The position numbers were made by a program, and so were the translations under genes. Shown one piece after another: positions 8,504 to 20,607 of a stretch of DNA of 64,000 bases; within the stretch, counting starts at the first letter, position 1, and every line of letters begins with the position of its first letter. The notes under the pieces are model-generated. The model was not told the origin of the DNA. It was given only the letters and a program-made list of their open reading frames with translations, and searched no databases. The DNA lies in NCBI GenBank assembly GCA_003245675.1, contig QKCN01000084.1, positions 21,121 through 85,120 of the forward strand. Direction: 5' to 3'. This stretch comes from Bacteriovoracaceae bacterium. GTDB lineage: Bacteria; Bdellovibrionota; Bacteriovoracia; Bacteriovoracales; Bacteriovoracaceae.

Positions 8504-10597
8504 TTAGAGAAAAATCCCTCTTTTTTCCAAAACGGCCTTCATTAAATTGCCATCCATGAGCTCATAATGTGAAAAACTCATCGTAAAATTGGCCCTTCCT
8601 TGAGTCCGTGAGCGCAAATCGGTGCTGTAACCAAACATAGAGGCCAAAGGCACTTCTGCTTTTACAATTTCTTTTGCTGCTTTAGGCTCAATATTTAAAA
8701 TACGACCACGTTTACTATTAATATCAGCAATAACATCGCCAGTGAAATCAGAAGGCGTCAAAACCTCTAATTCCATGAAGGGCTCCATAAGACCCACTCC
8801 AGCTTTGGTACATGCTTCACGGAATGCCATAGAAGCAGCAATTGCATACGCTACTTCATCTCCTTCCATATCATTCAATTCGACATTATCAATTTTGACT
8901 TTTAGACCAAGAAATGGATATCCGGCAACAGCTCCGCCAGGTATTGTATCACGAATACTTTTTTCAATCGCATGGTAAATTTCGTCATGTGCCTTTGTTC
9001 GTTTAAAAGAAAATTCAATTGGAATATGCACCTGTTCACTTTTTTCGTGTTGTGGTTCAACAGAAAGAGAGCACTGACCAAATGAAACTTTCTCACCTAG
9101 TTCACGACGGTATGTGTTTTCAGCACTGCCTACAGACTTAACTGTTTCACGATAAGAAACTTGCGGCTTACCAACATTGACTCCCACTTTAAAATCACGC
9201 AACAAACGATCTGCAATGATTTCTAAATGCAATTCGCCCATACCATAAATTAATAACTGTCCCGTTTCTTTATTGTTGAGATAATTAAAAGAAGGATCTT
9301 CCAATTTTAATATATCCAATGCGGCAACAAGCTTTTCTTCATCGGCTGAAGTTTTTGCTTCAATCGCAATAGAGATCACTGTTTCCGGAAACTCCATTAA
9401 ATCAAAAATAATTCGACGATGCTCAATGCACAGAGTTTCACCGGTAATCGTTTCCTTGAGTCCTGCAAACGCAACGATATCTCCAGCGTGTGCTTCTTCT
9501 AGTTCAACTCTTTTATTCGCATGCATTTGTAAAATTTTTTGCACACGTTCTTTCTTCTGTTTAATTGGGTTGTAAACATTTTGTCCCGTTTTTACAACGC
9601 CTGAATAAATACGAAAATAAGTCAATGTCCCAACAAAAGGATCGCGCTGAATTTTAAAAGCTAAGCCACTAAACGCATCTTCAGGATCTGGATTCCGTGA
9701 AATTATTTTTTCAAAATCTTTTGCATCATGTCCCTTAATTTCGCCCCTATCTAAAGGCGAAGGAAGGTATGCATTAACAGCATCAAGTAGTGGCTGAACG
9801 CCTTTATTCTTAAAGGCTGAGCCGCACATCACGGGAATAAAAGCGTGATCAATCACGGCCGTGCGAATGGCATTTGCAAGATGTTCTTCAGAAATGCTTT
9901 CTCCTGCAAGATAAAGTTCAGCCAGTGCATCATCAAAATCAGCAAGCACAGAGATAAGTTCTTCACGGTGCATTTCTGCTTCATCAACAAGATCTTCAGG
10001 AATTTCTTTTTCTAAAACAGTGGCACCTTGGTCACCTTCAGAAAAGAAAAGCGCCTTGCTTTTCACTAGATCAATGACTCCTTGAAATGCATCTTCCTTT
10101 CCTATTGGAATTTGAATTGCAGCAGCAGTTTTACCGAGCTTAGTTTTGATCTCTTCTACAACTTCAAAAAAGTCAGCACCAACACGGTCCATCTTGTTAA
10201 TAAAAGCAATGCGAGGAACCTTGTATTTATCTGCCTGATGCCAAACTGTCTCTGACTGAGGCTCTACCCCTCCTACAGCACAAAACACGCCTACAGCGCC
10301 ATCTAAAACGCGTAACGCCCTCTCTACTTCAATGGTAAAATCGACGTGCCCAGGAGTATCGATGATATTAATAAATTTCCCTTGCCAACAACAAGTCGTC
10401 GCAGCAGAGGTAATTGTAATTCCTCTTTCTTGTTCTTGGATCATCCAATCCATAGTGGCCGTGCCATCATGGACTTCTCCAATTTTATAATTTTTTCCTG
10501 TATAAAAAAGAATTCGTTCTGTCGTTGTGGTTTTACCGGCATCAATATGGGCCATGATTCCAATATTTCGAATATCGGCCAGATTAATTTTTTTCAT
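8504..10597 (-). CDS. fusA: Elongation factor G
   Basis: The 697-residue translational GTPase shows G1 [16 protein letters not shown]2/switch I around [12 protein letters not shown]3 DTPGHVDF and G4 NKMD, followed by EF-G domains II-V. It catalyses ribosome translocation after peptide bond formation. The ATG at 10597 lies about 7 bases after GGAAG. The sequence departs from classical E. coli EF-G ([37 protein letters not shown]). That recalls the spirochaete/planctomycete/delta-type EF-G1 subfamily; the subfamily is an impression, not tested. It is separated from rpsG by terminator-like structures. Confidence 0.96.
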   Translation of the reverse strand: MKKINLADIRNIGIMAHIDAGKTTTTERILFYTGKNYKIGEVHDGTATMDWMIQEQERGITITSAATTCCWQGKFINIIDTPGHVDFTIEVERALRVLDGAVGVFCAVGGVEPQSETVWHQADKYKVPRIAFINKMDRVGADFFEVVEEIKTKLGKTAAAIQIPIGKEDAFQGVIDLVKSKALFFSEGDQGATVLEKEIPEDLVDEAEMHREELISVLADFDDALAELYLAGESISEEHLANAIRTAVIDHAFIPVMCGSAFKNKGVQPLLDAVNAYLPSPLDRGEIKGHDAKDFEKIISRNPDPEDAFSGLAFKIQRDPFVGTLTYFRIYSGVVKTGQNVYNPIKQKKERVQKILQMHANKRVELEEAHAGDIVAFAGLKETITGETLCIEHRRIIFDLMEFPETVISIAIEAKTSADEEKLVAALDILKLEDPSFNYLNNKETGQLLIYGMGELHLEIIADRLLRDFKVGVNVGKPQVSYRETVKSVGSAENTYRRELGEKVSFGQCSLSVEPQHEKSEQVHIPIEFSFKRTKAHDEIYHAIEKSIRDTIPGGAVAGYPFLGLKVKIDNVELNDMEGDEVAYAIAASMAFREACTKAGVGLMEPFMELEVLTPSDFTGDVIADINSKRGRILNIEPKAAKEIVKAEVPLASMFGYSTDLRSRTQGRANFTMSFSHYELMDGNLMKAVLEKRGIFL

Positions 10598-10635
10598 GAA
10601 AAAACTTCCAATTTTTTATTTGATGGTCTTAATAT

Positions 10636-10664
10636 TTTTTAATGGAAAATGCAGTTTTAGACAA
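10636..10664 (-). promoter_or_regulatory. Weak candidate promoter for fusA
   Basis: Minus-strand TTGTCT (10659-10664), a 17-base spacer and TAAAAA (10636-10641) lie about 40 bases before the fusA start, just after the tandem terminator-like repeats. Each hexamer matches the consensus at only four of six bases, so this is tentative. It would explain how fusA is expressed despite the upstream terminators. Confidence 0.3.
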
Positions 10665-10665
10665 T

Positions 10666-10762
10666 AAAAAAAGGAAAGGTCTAAATGAGCTTTCCTCTTA
10701 CTTAATTTAGATGAAACAAAAAAGGAAAGGTCTAAATGAGCTTTCCGCTTACTTAGTTTAGA
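10666..10762 (-). repeat. Tandem duplicated terminator/anti-terminator-like element
   Basis: Two near-identical units, 51 bases apart, lie between rpsG and fusA. Read on the minus strand, each unit has a 6-bp hairpin GGAAAG...CTTTCC (10673-10678 with 10690-10695; 10724-10729 with 10741-10746) followed at once by six or seven T, as in an intrinsic terminator. Each also has a second inverted repeat, TCTAAAT...ATTTAGA (10680-10686 with 10705-10711; 10731-10737 with 10756-10762, one end base changed). Its inner arm sits in the first hairpin's loop. The two stems interleave, so they could compete or form a pseudoknot. Confidence 0.6.
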
Positions 10763-10769
10763 ACATAAT

Positions 10770-10800
10770 AAAAAACCCTCTGACTAGCAGAGGGTTTTTT
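10770..10800 (-). terminator. Intrinsic terminator after rpsG
   Basis: A 7-bp stem CCCTCTG (10776-10782) with CAGAGGG (10788-10794) and a 5-base loop is flanked by six A and six T, so it could act on either strand. On the minus strand it lies 27 bases after the rpsG stop codon and would end the rpsL-rpsG transcript before fusA. Confidence 0.85.
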
Positions 10801-10827
10801 GTATCGAACAATTTCTTTAAAAGAAAA

Positions 10828-11298
10828 TTACCACTTAAGGTGAGCAAATGCTTTATTAGCTTCTGCCATTTTGTATGTATCTTCTCTCTTCTTAATTGCT
10901 CCGCCTCTATTATTAGCTGCATCGATGATTTCATCAGCAAGATTGCTAATCATAGAATGACCGTTACGCTCACGAGCATAATCTCTCAACCAACGAATGG
11001 CCAAAGATTGACGACGAGCAGGACGAACTTCAACTGGCACTTGATAAGTAGCACCACCAATACGACGAGATTTAACCTCTACCGCTGGTTTAATATTGCC
11101 AATTGCTTTACGGAATACTTTGATTCCTTCTTCGCCTGTCTTCTCTTGAACAAGATCCATTGCATCATAGAAAATCTTTTCTGCAACAGACTTCTTGCCT
11201 TGATACATAAGACAATTTACAAACTTAGTAACGAGAGTATCTCCATGAATAGGATCAGGTAATACTTCTCTAATTTCTGCTTTATGTTTTCTACTCAT
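10828..11298 (-). CDS. rpsG: 30S ribosomal protein S7
   Basis: The 156-residue protein carries [19 protein letters not shown], then [13 protein letters not shown] and [20 protein letters not shown], a full-length S7. S7 nucleates 30S head assembly and is the str operon repressor in E. coli. It lies 15 bases after rpsL. Confidence 0.97.
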   Translation of the reverse strand: MSRKHKAEIREVLPDPIHGDTLVTKFVNCLMYQGKKSVAEKIFYDAMDLVQEKTGEEGIKVFRKAIGNIKPAVEVKSRRIGGATYQVPVEVRPARRQSLAIRWLRDYARERNGHSMISNLADEIIDAANNRGGAIKKREDTYKMAEANKAFAHLKW

Positions 11299-11313
11299 AA
11301 CTTACCCCACTAC

Positions 11314-11688
11314 CTATTTTTTAGGTCTCTTAGCACCGTACTTAGATCTTCCTCTTCTTCTCTTATCAACGCCAGTAGTGTCTAGAGCACCACGAACAGT
11401 GTGATAACGAACACCAGGAAGGTCTTTAACCCTTCCACCTCTGATCAACACGATAGAGTGTTCTTGAAGATTATGACCTTCACCACCGATATAAGAAATT
11501 ACTTCGTAACCACTGGTAAGTTTAACTTTGCATACTTTTCTCAAAGCAGAGTTAGGTTTCTTAGGTGTTGTAGTATATACACGTGTACAAACACCTCTTC
11601 TTTGAGGACATGCTACCAAGGCTGGGGCTTTGTTTTTGACAACTTTATCTTGACGCCCTTTCCGCACTAACTGATTAATTGTAGGCAT
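11314..11688 (-). CDS. rpsL: 30S ribosomal protein S12
   Basis: The 124-residue protein begins [19 protein letters not shown]. The ATG at 11688 lies 5 bases after GGAG and is chosen over an upstream in-frame start at 11706. The decoding-site residues are wild type by inspection: [12 protein letters not shown] and [17 protein letters not shown] keep the lysines whose changes give streptomycin resistance elsewhere. S12 controls decoding fidelity. Confidence 0.97.
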   Translation of the reverse strand: MPTINQLVRKGRQDKVVKNKAPALVACPQRRGVCTRVYTTTPKKPNSALRKVCKVKLTSGYEVISYIGGEGHNLQEHSIVLIRGGRVKDLPGVRYHTVRGALDTTGVDKRRRGRSKYGAKRPKK

Positions 11689-11712
11689 TTGAACTCCTTC
11701 ATTCACAAATCT

Positions 11713-11742
11713 ACACTGGTTTCAAATTTTAGCTACCAGTGT
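11713..11742 (-). promoter_or_regulatory. Hairpin in the rpsL leader
   Basis: An 8-bp perfect inverted repeat ACACTGGT (11713-11720) / ACCAGTGT (11735-11742) with a 14-base loop lies about 25 bases upstream of the rpsL start codon. It has no U-tract and so does not look like a terminator. It could be a translational control site for the rpsL-rpsG mRNA, but no known motif was recognised. Confidence 0.35.
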
Positions 11743-11779
11743 TTAACACATGATTTCAACTTCCACAAGTACAAACAAA

Positions 11780-11815
11780 AAAATTTATTGGCCCACACAG
11801 CACTGCGGGCCAATA
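11780..11815 (-). terminator. Terminator after rpoC
   Basis: A 9-bp stem TATTGGCCC (11786-11794) / GGGCCAATA (11807-11815) with a 12-base loop is followed on the minus strand by AA and a run of seven T. It starts 8 bases past the rpoC stop codon and separates rpoBC from rpsL. Confidence 0.75.
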
Positions 11816-11822
11816 CATAAAA

Positions 11823-14800
11823 TTAAAGACTTAACTCTATTCCACTGGTGTAGTCCTCGGCTGGCTCGTCGAGAACTTGAACCTGATAGTCACGATAACG
11901 TGCCAAACCGGTTCCTGCTGGAATAAGACGTCCCATAATCACATTTTCTTTAAGTCCGCGTAATACATCGCGCTTCCCTTCAACACAAGCCTGGGTAAGG
12001 ACTTTTGTTGTTTCTTGGAAAGACGCCGCAGAAATGAAAGAATCTGTACTCAAAGATGCTTTAGTAATACCAAGAAGAACTGGGCGAGTAGTGATAGGAC
12101 TTAGCCCATCTGATTCTAAACGATCATTTTCATCTCTTAGTACTGCTTTAGAAATTGAATCACCTGCAACACAAGTTGAATCACCTGGATCAACAACTTC
12201 TACTTTTTTAAGCATCTGACTAACAATTACCTCGATGTGCTTATCATCGATTTTCACACCTTGTAGACGATAAACCTCTTGGATCTCATCAACAAGATAA
12301 CGTGCTAGCTCTTTTTCTCCCAATACTCTTAGAATGTCATGTGGGTTTGGCGCACCATCCATAATCTGGTCTCCAACCCTCACGTAGTCACCTTCATTAA
12401 CGGTAACAAAACGTCCTTTGGGTACTGAAATTGTTACAGACTCTGAGCCGTCTTCTGGGCGGATGATCACTTTTCTTGACCCTCTCACCTCTGGACCAAA
12501 CTCAACAATACCTGCAACGTCTGCAATTTGAGCAGCATTGGATGGTTTCCTGGCTTCGAAAAGCTCTGCAACTCGAGGAAGACCACCGGTAATATCTTTA
12601 GTTTTTGTAGTTTCTCTTTGCACTTTAGCTAGAGCAAAACCAGCATCGACTTTATCGCCTTCGTTTACAGTAATGTTCGCATTAGCTGGAACACGATAAA
12701 CAGCAAGACGGCCAGATCCTGGGATCTTAAGAGGTTCACCATTTTCATCAACAATCACGATACGTGGTTGCATAGATGTACCATCTTTATTCTTCGCTTC
12801 AGTTACAACTTTGTGGAAGAGACCAGTTACAGCATCGGCTTGCTCAATAACGGTTTGTCCCACAATCAAATCTTCATATTTTACATAACCTGGAATCTCA
12901 GAAAGAACAGGAACAGAATAAGGATCCCATTCAATAATCTTATCCCCAACTTTTACTTCGTCACCTTCTTTAAAGAAGATTGTTGCGCCGTAAATTGCAG
13001 GATAACGATCTTTGATATCTCCGTTATCAGCAACGATTAAAACTTCGCCAATCTTGTTCATGATAATCCAAGAACCATCTTCACGTGTTGCCACTTTGAG
13101 GTTTTCGAATTTAACATGACCAGCAGTTTTAACCTCTGTCTTATTAACTTGAGCACCTGCAGTTGCAGTACCACCGATGTGGAAGGTTCTCATGGTCAAC
13201 TGTGTACCTGGCTCACCAATAGATTGAGCAGCGATAACACCGACAGTCTCACCAATGCTAACAAGATGCCCACGACCAAGGTCAGATCCGTAGCACATAG
13301 CGCAGAAGCCATATTTTTCTTCACAAGTGATTACTGAGCGGATTTTAATTTTGTCAAAACCTTCTTCTTTAATCACTGGAACATCAGAAGCGGAGAAAAC
13401 GTGATTACGCTTAAACACAACACGGCCATCACCAGAAACAAGATCATCACAAAGAACACGACCAATGATTCGTTCACCAACAAAGTCGATAATTTCACCA
13501 TTTTCAACGCGCGAAGTGATAACCATACCGTCTGCAGCGTCACAGTCATGTTGACGAATAATACCGTCTTGAGCCACGTCAACCAAACGACGAGTCAAGT
13601 ATCCAGAGTTTGCTGTTTTAAGAGCAGTATCGGCAAGACCTTTACGTGCACCGTGGGTAGAAGCAAAATACTGAAGCGCAGTCAAACCTTCTCTAAAGTT
13701 AGAAGTAATAGGCGTTTCAATAATTTCACCAGATGGCTTGGCCATCAAACCACGCATACCGGCTAATTGTCTGATTTGCACCACAGAACCACGGGCTCCG
13801 GAATCGGCCATCATAAAGATCGCATTAAATGAAGGTGCAACTTCAACATCGCCTTTATCATTTTTGAATTCAGTTTGAGACAAACTTTCAATCAAAACTT
13901 TAGAAAGACGCTCATTGGTTTGTGCCCAAACGTCGACGGTTTTGTTATAACGTTCGCCGTTAGTAATAGAACCTTCGTTATACTCGTTGGTAATTTGAGC
14001 GACTTCTTCATAAGCTTCATCCAAGATCGCTGCTTTTTCTTGAGGAATAACCATATCTTTGATGTTGATGGAGATCCCTGCTTTTGTTGCTTGCTCATAA
14101 CCCATTTTCATAACAGCATCGGCGAGCAATACAGTGTCTTTTTCAGAACCACGCTTATAGGCTTTATCAAAAAGTTTCGCTAATTCTTTCTTGTTCAAAA
14201 TCTTATTGATGTCTTCATACTTCAAGCTTCTAGGAACAATATCGTAAACGAAAGTTCTTCCCACAGAAGTATCAACCAAACGACCTTCAATACGAACCTT
14301 AATAGGGGCTTGAAGATGAAGGTTTCCGGTATGATAAGCAAATTGTGCTTCTTCCTTACTGGAGAATACTTTTCCATATCCACGAGCAAATGGACGAATA
14401 CGAGTCATGTAGTACATCCCTAACACAATGTCTTGGGAAGGCACGATGATCGGAGATCCATCTTTCGGAGAAAGGATATTGTTAGTAGACATCATCAAAC
14501 AGCGAGTTTCAACCTGTGCCTCGATAGAAAGAGGAACGTGAACGGCCATTTGGTCACCGTCGAAGTCCGCGTTGAACGCAGTACATACGAGAGGGTGCAA
14601 CTGAATAGCTTTACCTTCAATAAGAATTGGTTCAAAAGCCTGAATACCAAGACGGTGAAGAGTTGGAGCACGGTTAAGCATAACTGGATGCTCTTGTACC
14701 ACTTCTTCTAAAATATCCCAAACTTCTTGTCTTTGCTGATCAACCATACGCTTAGCAATTTTAATGGTTGTACAGTGACCACGGTCAATTAGCTTGTTGT

Positions 14801-15950
14801 AGATAAAAGGTTTGAACAATTCAAGTGCCATATGTTTAGGCAAACCACATTGGTGCAAACGAAGATTTGGACCAACCACGATCACAGAACGACCAGAGTA
14901 GTCAACACGTTTACCCAAAAGGTTTTGACGGAAACGACCTTGCTTACCACGAAGCATATCAGAAAGAGATCTCAAAGGACGCTTATTGGCACCAGTGAAC
15001 ACTTTCCCACGACGACCATTATCAAAAAGAGCATCTACAGATTCTTGTAGCATTCTTTTTTCGTTGCGAACGATAATTTCAGGCGCATTCAACTCGATCA
15101 ATCTTTTCAAACGATTATTACGGTTGATTACACGACGATAAAGATCATTCAAGTCAGAAGTTGCAAAACGTCCTGCCTCCAGAGGAACCAATGGACGAAG
15201 ATCTGGTGGCAATACTGGAATAACATCCAGCATGAACCATTCAGGTCTATTAGTTGACTTCATCATTGATTCGACAACTTTCAAACGCTTGATGAGTTTT
15301 GCTCGGGCCAAATCTGTTGTTGCAACAGAAAGTGCACGACGCAATTCACGATTAAGGATATCAATGTCCATTTTGCTAAGAAGTTCTTTAACAACTTCTC
15401 CACCAATACCAGCTTTAAAGTTGATTTTAGCACTCTTTAGCTCTGCAAATTTTTGCTCAGAAAGGATTGTTCCAACTTCTAAGTCTTCAGTAATTCCTTC
15501 ACCAACTTCTGTAACAATATACGCTTCGTTGTAAAGAATACGCTCAAGATCTTTTAGAGTCAGATCAAGCAATGCACCAATACGAGAAGGAAGTGAACGC
15601 AAAAACCAGATATGTGCAACAGGTGTTGCAAGTTCAATATGACCACAACGCTCACGACGAACTTTAGAAAGAGTAACCTCAACGCCGCATTTTTCGCACA
15701 CGACACCACGGTGTTTCATTCTTTTATATTTACCGCAAATGCACTCATAATCTTTGATTGGCCCAAAGATTTTTGCGCAAAAGAGACCGTCTCTTTCAGG
15801 CTTAAAGGTACGGTAATTGATTGTCTCAGGCTTTTTCACCTCTCCAAATGACCATTCGCGAATGGTGTCTGGAGAAGCCATTTTTATAGAAATGGCTTCG
15901 AGACTTACAGGATCTTTTGGTTTGTCAAAAAAGTTTAATAAATCCTTCAT
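11823..15950 (-). CDS. rpoC: DNA-directed RNA polymerase subunit beta-prime
   Basis: The 1375-residue protein contains the N-terminal zinc site [20 protein letters not shown] (about residues 70-90). It also has the catalytic [12 protein letters not shown] loop binding the active-site magnesium, the bridge-helix/trigger-loop region, and a second zinc site with [13 protein letters not shown]. The C-terminus includes [12 protein letters not shown] and [13 protein letters not shown]. Length is close to the 1407 residues of E. coli. It follows rpoB by 39 bases. Confidence 0.98.
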   Translation of the reverse strand: MKDLLNFFDKPKDPVSLEAISIKMASPDTIREWSFGEVKKPETINYRTFKPERDGLFCAKIFGPIKDYECICGKYKRMKHRGVVCEKCGVEVTLSKVRRERCGHIELATPVAHIWFLRSLPSRIGALLDLTLKDLERILYNEAYIVTEVGEGITEDLEVGTILSEQKFAELKSAKINFKAGIGGEVVKELLSKMDIDILNRELRRALSVATTDLARAKLIKRLKVVESMMKSTNRPEWFMLDVIPVLPPDLRPLVPLEAGRFATSDLNDLYRRVINRNNRLKRLIELNAPEIIVRNEKRMLQESVDALFDNGRRGKVFTGANKRPLRSLSDMLRGKQGRFRQNLLGKRVDYSGRSVIVVGPNLRLHQCGLPKHMALELFKPFIYNKLIDRGHCTTIKIAKRMVDQQRQEVWDILEEVVQEHPVMLNRAPTLHRLGIQAFEPILIEGKAIQLHPLVCTAFNADFDGDQMAVHVPLSIEAQVETRCLMMSTNNILSPKDGSPIIVPSQDIVLGMYYMTRIRPFARGYGKVFSSKEEAQFAYHTGNLHLQAPIKVRIEGRLVDTSVGRTFVYDIVPRSLKYEDINKILNKKELAKLFDKAYKRGSEKDTVLLADAVMKMGYEQATKAGISINIKDMVIPQEKAAILDEAYEEVAQITNEYNEGSITNGERYNKTVDVWAQTNERLSKVLIESLSQTEFKNDKGDVEVAPSFNAIFMMADSGARGSVVQIRQLAGMRGLMAKPSGEIIETPITSNFREGLTALQYFASTHGARKGLADTALKTANSGYLTRRLVDVAQDGIIRQHDCDAADGMVITSRVENGEIIDFVGERIIGRVLCDDLVSGDGRVVFKRNHVFSASDVPVIKEEGFDKIKIRSVITCEEKYGFCAMCYGSDLGRGHLVSIGETVGVIAAQSIGEPGTQLTMRTFHIGGTATAGAQVNKTEVKTAGHVKFENLKVATREDGSWIIMNKIGEVLIVADNGDIKDRYPAIYGATIFFKEGDEVKVGDKIIEWDPYSVPVLSEIPGYVKYEDLIVGQTVIEQADAVTGLFHKVVTEAKNKDGTSMQPRIVIVDENGEPLKIPGSGRLAVYRVPANANITVNEGDKVDAGFALAKVQRETTKTKDITGGLPRVAELFEARKPSNAAQIADVAGIVEFGPEVRGSRKVIIRPEDGSESVTISVPKGRFVTVNEGDYVRVGDQIMDGAPNPHDILRVLGEKELARYLVDEIQEVYRLQGVKIDDKHIEVIVSQMLKKVEVVDPGDSTCVAGDSISKAVLRDENDRLESDGLSPITTRPVLLGITKASLSTDSFISAASFQETTKVLTQACVEGKRDVLRGLKENVIMGRLIPAGTGLARYRDYQVQVLDEPAEDYTSGIELSL

Positions 15951-15989
15951 TGAGCTACGCCCCTTTTATTTTATTAAAGCAAAAAGCTA

Positions 15990-18900
15990 TTACATAATCT
16001 CAGTTGCAGGTTCTTCTAGCTTCATATCCAAAGCAAGAGCCTGTAACTCTTTCACCAATACGTTAAAAGATTCAGGAAGACCTGGTTCTAAAGTCATCTC
16101 ACCTTTAACAATTGATTCATACATTCTTGTTCTACCAACCACATCGTCAGATTTCACAGTCAAGAATTCTTGTAATGTGTAAGCAGCTCCATATGCTTCA
16201 AGGGCCCAAACTTCCATTTCCCCAAGTCTTTGACCACCAAACTGAGCTTTACCACCAAGTGGCTGCTGAGTAACAAGTGAGTAAGGACCTGTCGAACGGG
16301 CATGTATTTTTTCATCAACAATGTGATGAAGTTTAAGAATGTACATAGATCCCACAGTAACTTCTTCAGAGAAGGCATCACCAGTAATCCCGTTGAAAAG
16401 TGTTGTCTTTCCACTTGGATCAAGATCCGCAAGTTCAAGCATCTCTTCAATGTCTTTCTCTGATGCACCATCGAAAGCAGGAGTTGAGAAACGCACACCC
16501 GTTTTCAAGGTGGAAGCGTATTCAAGAACTTCTACATCGGATGCGGATTTAAGCCACTCGTCCATTTCTTTCAATTTATAAATTCTAGAAATGACATCAC
16601 GTACTTCTTTAACTGGATAGTTTTGCTGGATCATGTACTCGAATTTTTTTCCAAGACCACGTCCTGCCCAACCAAGATGCAACTCAAGAAGTTGACCAAT
16701 ATTCATACGGGAAGGAACGCCTAGTGGATTCAAAACGATATCAACAGGTGTTCCATCAGCAAGATATGGCATATCTTCGGTAGGAAGAACTCGAGAGATA
16801 ACCCCTTTATTACCGTGACGACCAGCGATTTTATCACCGGGCTGCATTTTTCTCTTAATCGCGACGTAAACAACAACTTTCTTGATTACACCAGGAAGGA
16901 GTTCATCACCTTTGTGAAGCTTAGCAATTTCATCATTAGCTTTAGCCTTCACTTTATTAATGCGCGCACGGACGTCAGCAAAGTATTCACTAACCTTTTC
17001 TTCCAAATCTGCTTTCACAGGAAGATATCCGATAAGATCAAAAGGAATTCTATCCAATACTTCACGAGTAATCTCTGTGCCTTTGGCAAGAAGTTCAGCT
17101 GAACCATCTTCTGAAACAAGAGCTTCGTTGATCTTTGCTCCACCAAGAATTTCTGCAATTCTCATTAGGGCAGAGTTTTTAATCGCTTTGATTTCAATTG
17201 ATTCATCACGACGAACAAGCTTAGTTTCTTTCTCAATAATTGCCTTGGAACGGGCATCAAGTTCAACGCCTTCACGAGTAAACACGTGAGCATCAATAAC
17301 TGTTCCATGAACGTGAGAAGTTGCACGCAAAGATGTATCTTTAACATCGCCAGCCTTATCACCGAAGATCGCTTTCAAAAGTTTTTCTTCTGGAGACAAT
17401 TGAGTTTCACCCTTTGGAGTAATCTTACCAACAAGAATATCTCCAGGCTGAATAATTGCGCCTACGCGAATAATCCCTGCTTCATCAAGATCAGAAAGAG
17501 CTTCTTCACTTACGTTTGGAATATCACGAGTAATTTCTTCTTTACCAAGTTTTGTATCACGAGCTTCTACTTCAAATGATTCAATATGAACTGAAGTAAA
17601 CACGTCTTGATGAAGAAGGTTTTCATTAATCAAAACAGAGTCTTCGTAGTTGTAACCGGCCCAAGGCATGAAAGCCACCAAGCAGTTTTGCCCAAGAGCA
17701 ATATCACCACGATCTGTTCCTGGACCGTCAGCAATAACTTCGCCAGCACGAACAAGGTCACCCTCTTTAACAAGAGCTCTTTGGTTGTTACAAGTATTCT
17801 GGTTAGTTCTTTGATATTTAGTTAACTTGTAAATATCAACACCTGTTTCAGAATCAGTAACTTTATTTTTTTGAATAACAATACGACTAGAGTCTACAAA
17901 GATAACCTTTCCATCATGAGCAGCAAACAAAGATGCCCCAGAGTCACGTGCAACCTTGCGCTCAACACCTGTTCCAACAAGTGGCGCATCGGTGCGCACA
18001 ACTGGCACAGCTTGTCTCATCATGTTAGACCCCATCAACGCACGGTTGGCGTCATCATGGGCCAAGAAAGGAATCAAACTCGTCGCAACTGAAATCATTT
18101 GAGATGGAGAAACGTCCATCAAGCTGACTTCTTCAGGACTAGTCAAAGCTAGTTCACCTTCTTTACGAACGGCAATAAGTTCGCCTTCAAGCTGCTCACC
18201 TTGAATATTTTCTTTGTCCGCTTGCGCGATAATTTTCCCTTCTTCTTCAAAAGCTGAAAAATAGCGAATATCTTTAGTGATCTTTCCGCCTTCAACCATG
18301 CGGTATGGACTTTCAATAAATCCATACTCTGAAACCTTGGCATAGCTTGCCAAAGAGGTGATCAAACCAATGTTTGGTCCTTCAGGAGTTTCCACAGGGC
18401 ACATTCTTCCGTAGTGAGTTCTATGAACGTCGCGAACTTCAAAGCCCGCTCTTTCACGAGTCAAACCACCGGGACCAAGTGCAGAAAGACGACGTTTATG
18501 CGTTACCTCAGAAAGAGGATTCGTTTGGTCCATAAACTGAGACAACTGAGAAGAGCCAAAGAATTCTTTTACAGCTGCTGCCACTGGTTTTTGATTAACC
18601 AAATCATGAGGCATCATTGTGTCGAGTTCTTGGATAGACATTTTTTCACGAATTGCGCGCTCCATACGAACAAGGCCTACGCGAAATTGATTTTCTAACA
18701 ACTCGCCCACAGCACGCACACGACGATTACCTAAGTGGTCAATATCATCAACGGCACCTTTTCCATTATTCAGATTTACCAAATAACGAGCGGTCATAAG
18801 AATGTCTTCGTTTTTCAACGTTGTTTCTTCCACAGGGATTTCTAAACCAAACTTATAATTGATCTTCATACGACCAACCTTAGAAAGGTCGTAACGAACA

Positions 18901-20111
18901 GGATCAAAGAATAAGCTATCAAACAGAGCCTGCGCAGTTTCAATTGCTGGTGGCTCTCCAGGTCTTAATCTTTCGAAAATCTTAATGAGAGCTTCTTCTG
19001 TTGAATTAATTTTATCCAACAACAAAGTATCTCTAACCTGACTACCAAAGTTCACATTATCAATGTAAAGAACTTTTACAGACTTAATTCCCAAACCAAT
19101 AAGCTCTTGAATTTTAGGCTCGCTAAGAGCTTCGTTGGCCATGGCAATAACTTCACCAGTATTTTCATCATAGATGTCTTCAGCAAAAGCTTTGCCAACA
19201 ACTTCATCCAATTCCATGGCAAGTTTTGTAACTCCCGCTTTTTCCAATTTGCGAATAGAACCAGCAGTGATTTTCTTGCCTTTTTTAACGAGAATTTCAC
19301 CATCTTTAGGATTAACAATATCCTCATTGGCACGCGAACCTTGCAATAAAGAAAAGTCCACTTCTCTTTGGAAAACACCATTTTTCTCAAAATGAATAAT
19401 TTCCGTTTCATAAAAATATTTTAGAATGTCTGTCGTCGACATACCGAGAGCCTTCAAAATTACAGTTGCATGTAACTTTCTCTTGCGATCGATGCGCGCA
19501 TACAAAACATTTTTGTGATCAAATTCAAAATCCAACCAAGATCCACGGTGTGGAATAATACGGGCAGAAAAAAGGATTTTCCCACTCACGTGTTTTTTCC
19601 CACTGTCGTGTTCAAAAATAATACCTGGCGAACGATGAAGCTGAGAAACAATAACCCTCTCTGTCCCATTATAGATAAAGGAACCAACAGGTGTCATAAG
19701 AGGAATGTTACCCAAATAAACTTCTTGTTCTTTAATGGAAGAAACTGTTCTCTGCTCTTCACCTTCATCATCATTTGTTACTTCGTAAAAAATGAGACGA
19801 ACAGTCACCTTCAGAGGAGCCTCATAAGAAATTCCTCTTTGACGACATTCTTTAATTGAATATGCAGGCTCCTCAAGGGCATAGCTTACAAATTCTAAAG
19901 AAACAGTTCTGTCAAAATTGTAGATAGGGAATACAGAGTTAAAAACAGCCTGCAAACCTTCATTTTTTCTTCTTGCAGGAGCAATATCTCTTTGCAAAAA
20001 ATCAGCATAGGAACTTACTTGTAGATCCATCAAGCTGGGAGGGGATAAAACGACGTCAGATTGTGAAAAGTTCTTTCGAAACCATTCGTTGGGGGCAAAA
20101 GGTTTTGTCAT
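15990..20111 (-). CDS. rpoB: DNA-directed RNA polymerase subunit beta
   Basis: The 1373-residue protein matches beta along its length. The rifampicin-binding region reads [20 protein letters not shown] then [10 protein letters not shown], the sensitive wild-type form. HGNKGVIS and the C-terminal [20 protein letters not shown] switch region are present. Residues around 290-330 hold a lineage-type insertion. It lies 87 bases after rplL with a strong hairpin in between. Confidence 0.98.
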   Translation of the reverse strand: MTKPFAPNEWFRKNFSQSDVVLSPPSLMDLQVSSYADFLQRDIAPARRKNEGLQAVFNSVFPIYNFDRTVSLEFVSYALEEPAYSIKECRQRGISYEAPLKVTVRLIFYEVTNDDEGEEQRTVSSIKEQEVYLGNIPLMTPVGSFIYNGTERVIVSQLHRSPGIIFEHDSGKKHVSGKILFSARIIPHRGSWLDFEFDHKNVLYARIDRKRKLHATVILKALGMSTTDILKYFYETEIIHFEKNGVFQREVDFSLLQGSRANEDIVNPKDGEILVKKGKKITAGSIRKLEKAGVTKLAMELDEVVGKAFAEDIYDENTGEVIAMANEALSEPKIQELIGLGIKSVKVLYIDNVNFGSQVRDTLLLDKINSTEEALIKIFERLRPGEPPAIETAQALFDSLFFDPVRYDLSKVGRMKINYKFGLEIPVEETTLKNEDILMTARYLVNLNNGKGAVDDIDHLGNRRVRAVGELLENQFRVGLVRMERAIREKMSIQELDTMMPHDLVNQKPVAAAVKEFFGSSQLSQFMDQTNPLSEVTHKRRLSALGPGGLTRERAGFEVRDVHRTHYGRMCPVETPEGPNIGLITSLASYAKVSEYGFIESPYRMVEGGKITKDIRYFSAFEEEGKIIAQADKENIQGEQLEGELIAVRKEGELALTSPEEVSLMDVSPSQMISVATSLIPFLAHDDANRALMGSNMMRQAVPVVRTDAPLVGTGVERKVARDSGASLFAAHDGKVIFVDSSRIVIQKNKVTDSETGVDIYKLTKYQRTNQNTCNNQRALVKEGDLVRAGEVIADGPGTDRGDIALGQNCLVAFMPWAGYNYEDSVLINENLLHQDVFTSVHIESFEVEARDTKLGKEEITRDIPNVSEEALSDLDEAGIIRVGAIIQPGDILVGKITPKGETQLSPEEKLLKAIFGDKAGDVKDTSLRATSHVHGTVIDAHVFTREGVELDARSKAIIEKETKLVRRDESIEIKAIKNSALMRIAEILGGAKINEALVSEDGSAELLAKGTEITREVLDRIPFDLIGYLPVKADLEEKVSEYFADVRARINKVKAKANDEIAKLHKGDELLPGVIKKVVVYVAIKRKMQPGDKIAGRHGNKGVISRVLPTEDMPYLADGTPVDIVLNPLGVPSRMNIGQLLELHLGWAGRGLGKKFEYMIQQNYPVKEVRDVISRIYKLKEMDEWLKSASDVEVLEYASTLKTGVRFSTPAFDGASEKDIEEMLELADLDPSGKTTLFNGITGDAFSEEVTVGSMYILKLHHIVDEKIHARSTGPYSLVTQQPLGGKAQFGGQRLGEMEVWALEAYGAAYTLQEFLTVKSDDVVGRTRMYESIVKGEMTLEPGLPESFNVLVKELQALALDMKLEEPATEIM

Positions 20112-20145
20112 TGGATGACTCCTATTGTGTCTTCAAGACAAACAA

Positions 20146-20177
20146 AAGCGGGGAACATGCAGAGCATGTTCCCGCTT
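20146..20177 (-). terminator. Hairpin (possible attenuator) between rplL and rpoB
   Basis: A 14-bp stem, AAGCGGG..AACATGC (20146-20160, one bulged G) / GCATGTTCCCGCTT (20164-20177) with a 3-base loop, is followed on the minus strand by a T-rich stretch with interruptions (TTTTGTTTGT). The imperfect T-tract suggests partial termination that lowers rpoBC expression relative to L7/L12. E. coli also has an attenuator at this junction. Confidence 0.6.
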
Positions 20178-20198
20178 ACTAATTCATAGTCAAAAAAA

Positions 20199-20567
20199 TT
20201 ACTTAAGTTCGACTTTAGCGCCAGCAGCTTCAAGTTTTTTCTTGATTTCTTCTGCTTCTTCTTTAGATGCGCCTTCTTTAACAGTCTTAGGAGCACCTTC
20301 AACAAGATCTTTTGCTTCTTTAAGACCAAGACCTGTGATTCCACGAATTTCTTTAATAACGTTAATTTTCTTGTCACCAGCGTTGGCAAGAACAACGTCA
20401 AATTCAGTTTTTTCTTCAACTGCAGCAGCTGCAACACCAGCGCCAGCAACAGCAACAGGAGCGGCAGAAACGCCAAATTTTTCTTCTAGTTCTTTTACCA
20501 AGTTAGCAAGATCAAGAACTGTCATGCTAGATACGTGCTCAATAAGTTGTTCATTTGTAATGCTCAT
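20199..20567 (-). CDS. rplL: 50S ribosomal protein L7/L12
   Basis: The 122-residue protein has the N-terminal dimerisation part ([20 protein letters not shown]), an Ala-rich hinge at about residues 38-52, and the C-terminal factor-binding domain ([31 protein letters not shown]). L7/L12 forms the stalk that recruits translational GTPases. It follows rplJ with a 40-base gap. Confidence 0.97.
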   Translation of the reverse strand: MSITNEQLIEHVSSMTVLDLANLVKELEEKFGVSAAPVAVAGAGVAAAAVEEKTEFDVVLANAGDKKINVIKEIRGITGLGLKEAKDLVEGAPKTVKEGASKEEAEEIKKKLEAAGAKVELK

Positions 20568-20607
20568 TTTATTCTCCTTAAATTTTTTAAATTAAATCAC
20601 GCCGCAA

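Noticed and set aside
13401-14183. Long plus-strand open frames opposite rpoC
   Set aside because: They are antisense to a highly conserved gene, low in complexity and without plausible domains.
20125-20595. 156-codon plus-strand frame opposite rplL
   Set aside because: It arises from the Ala-rich rplL codons read in reverse; no homologous features or start signal.
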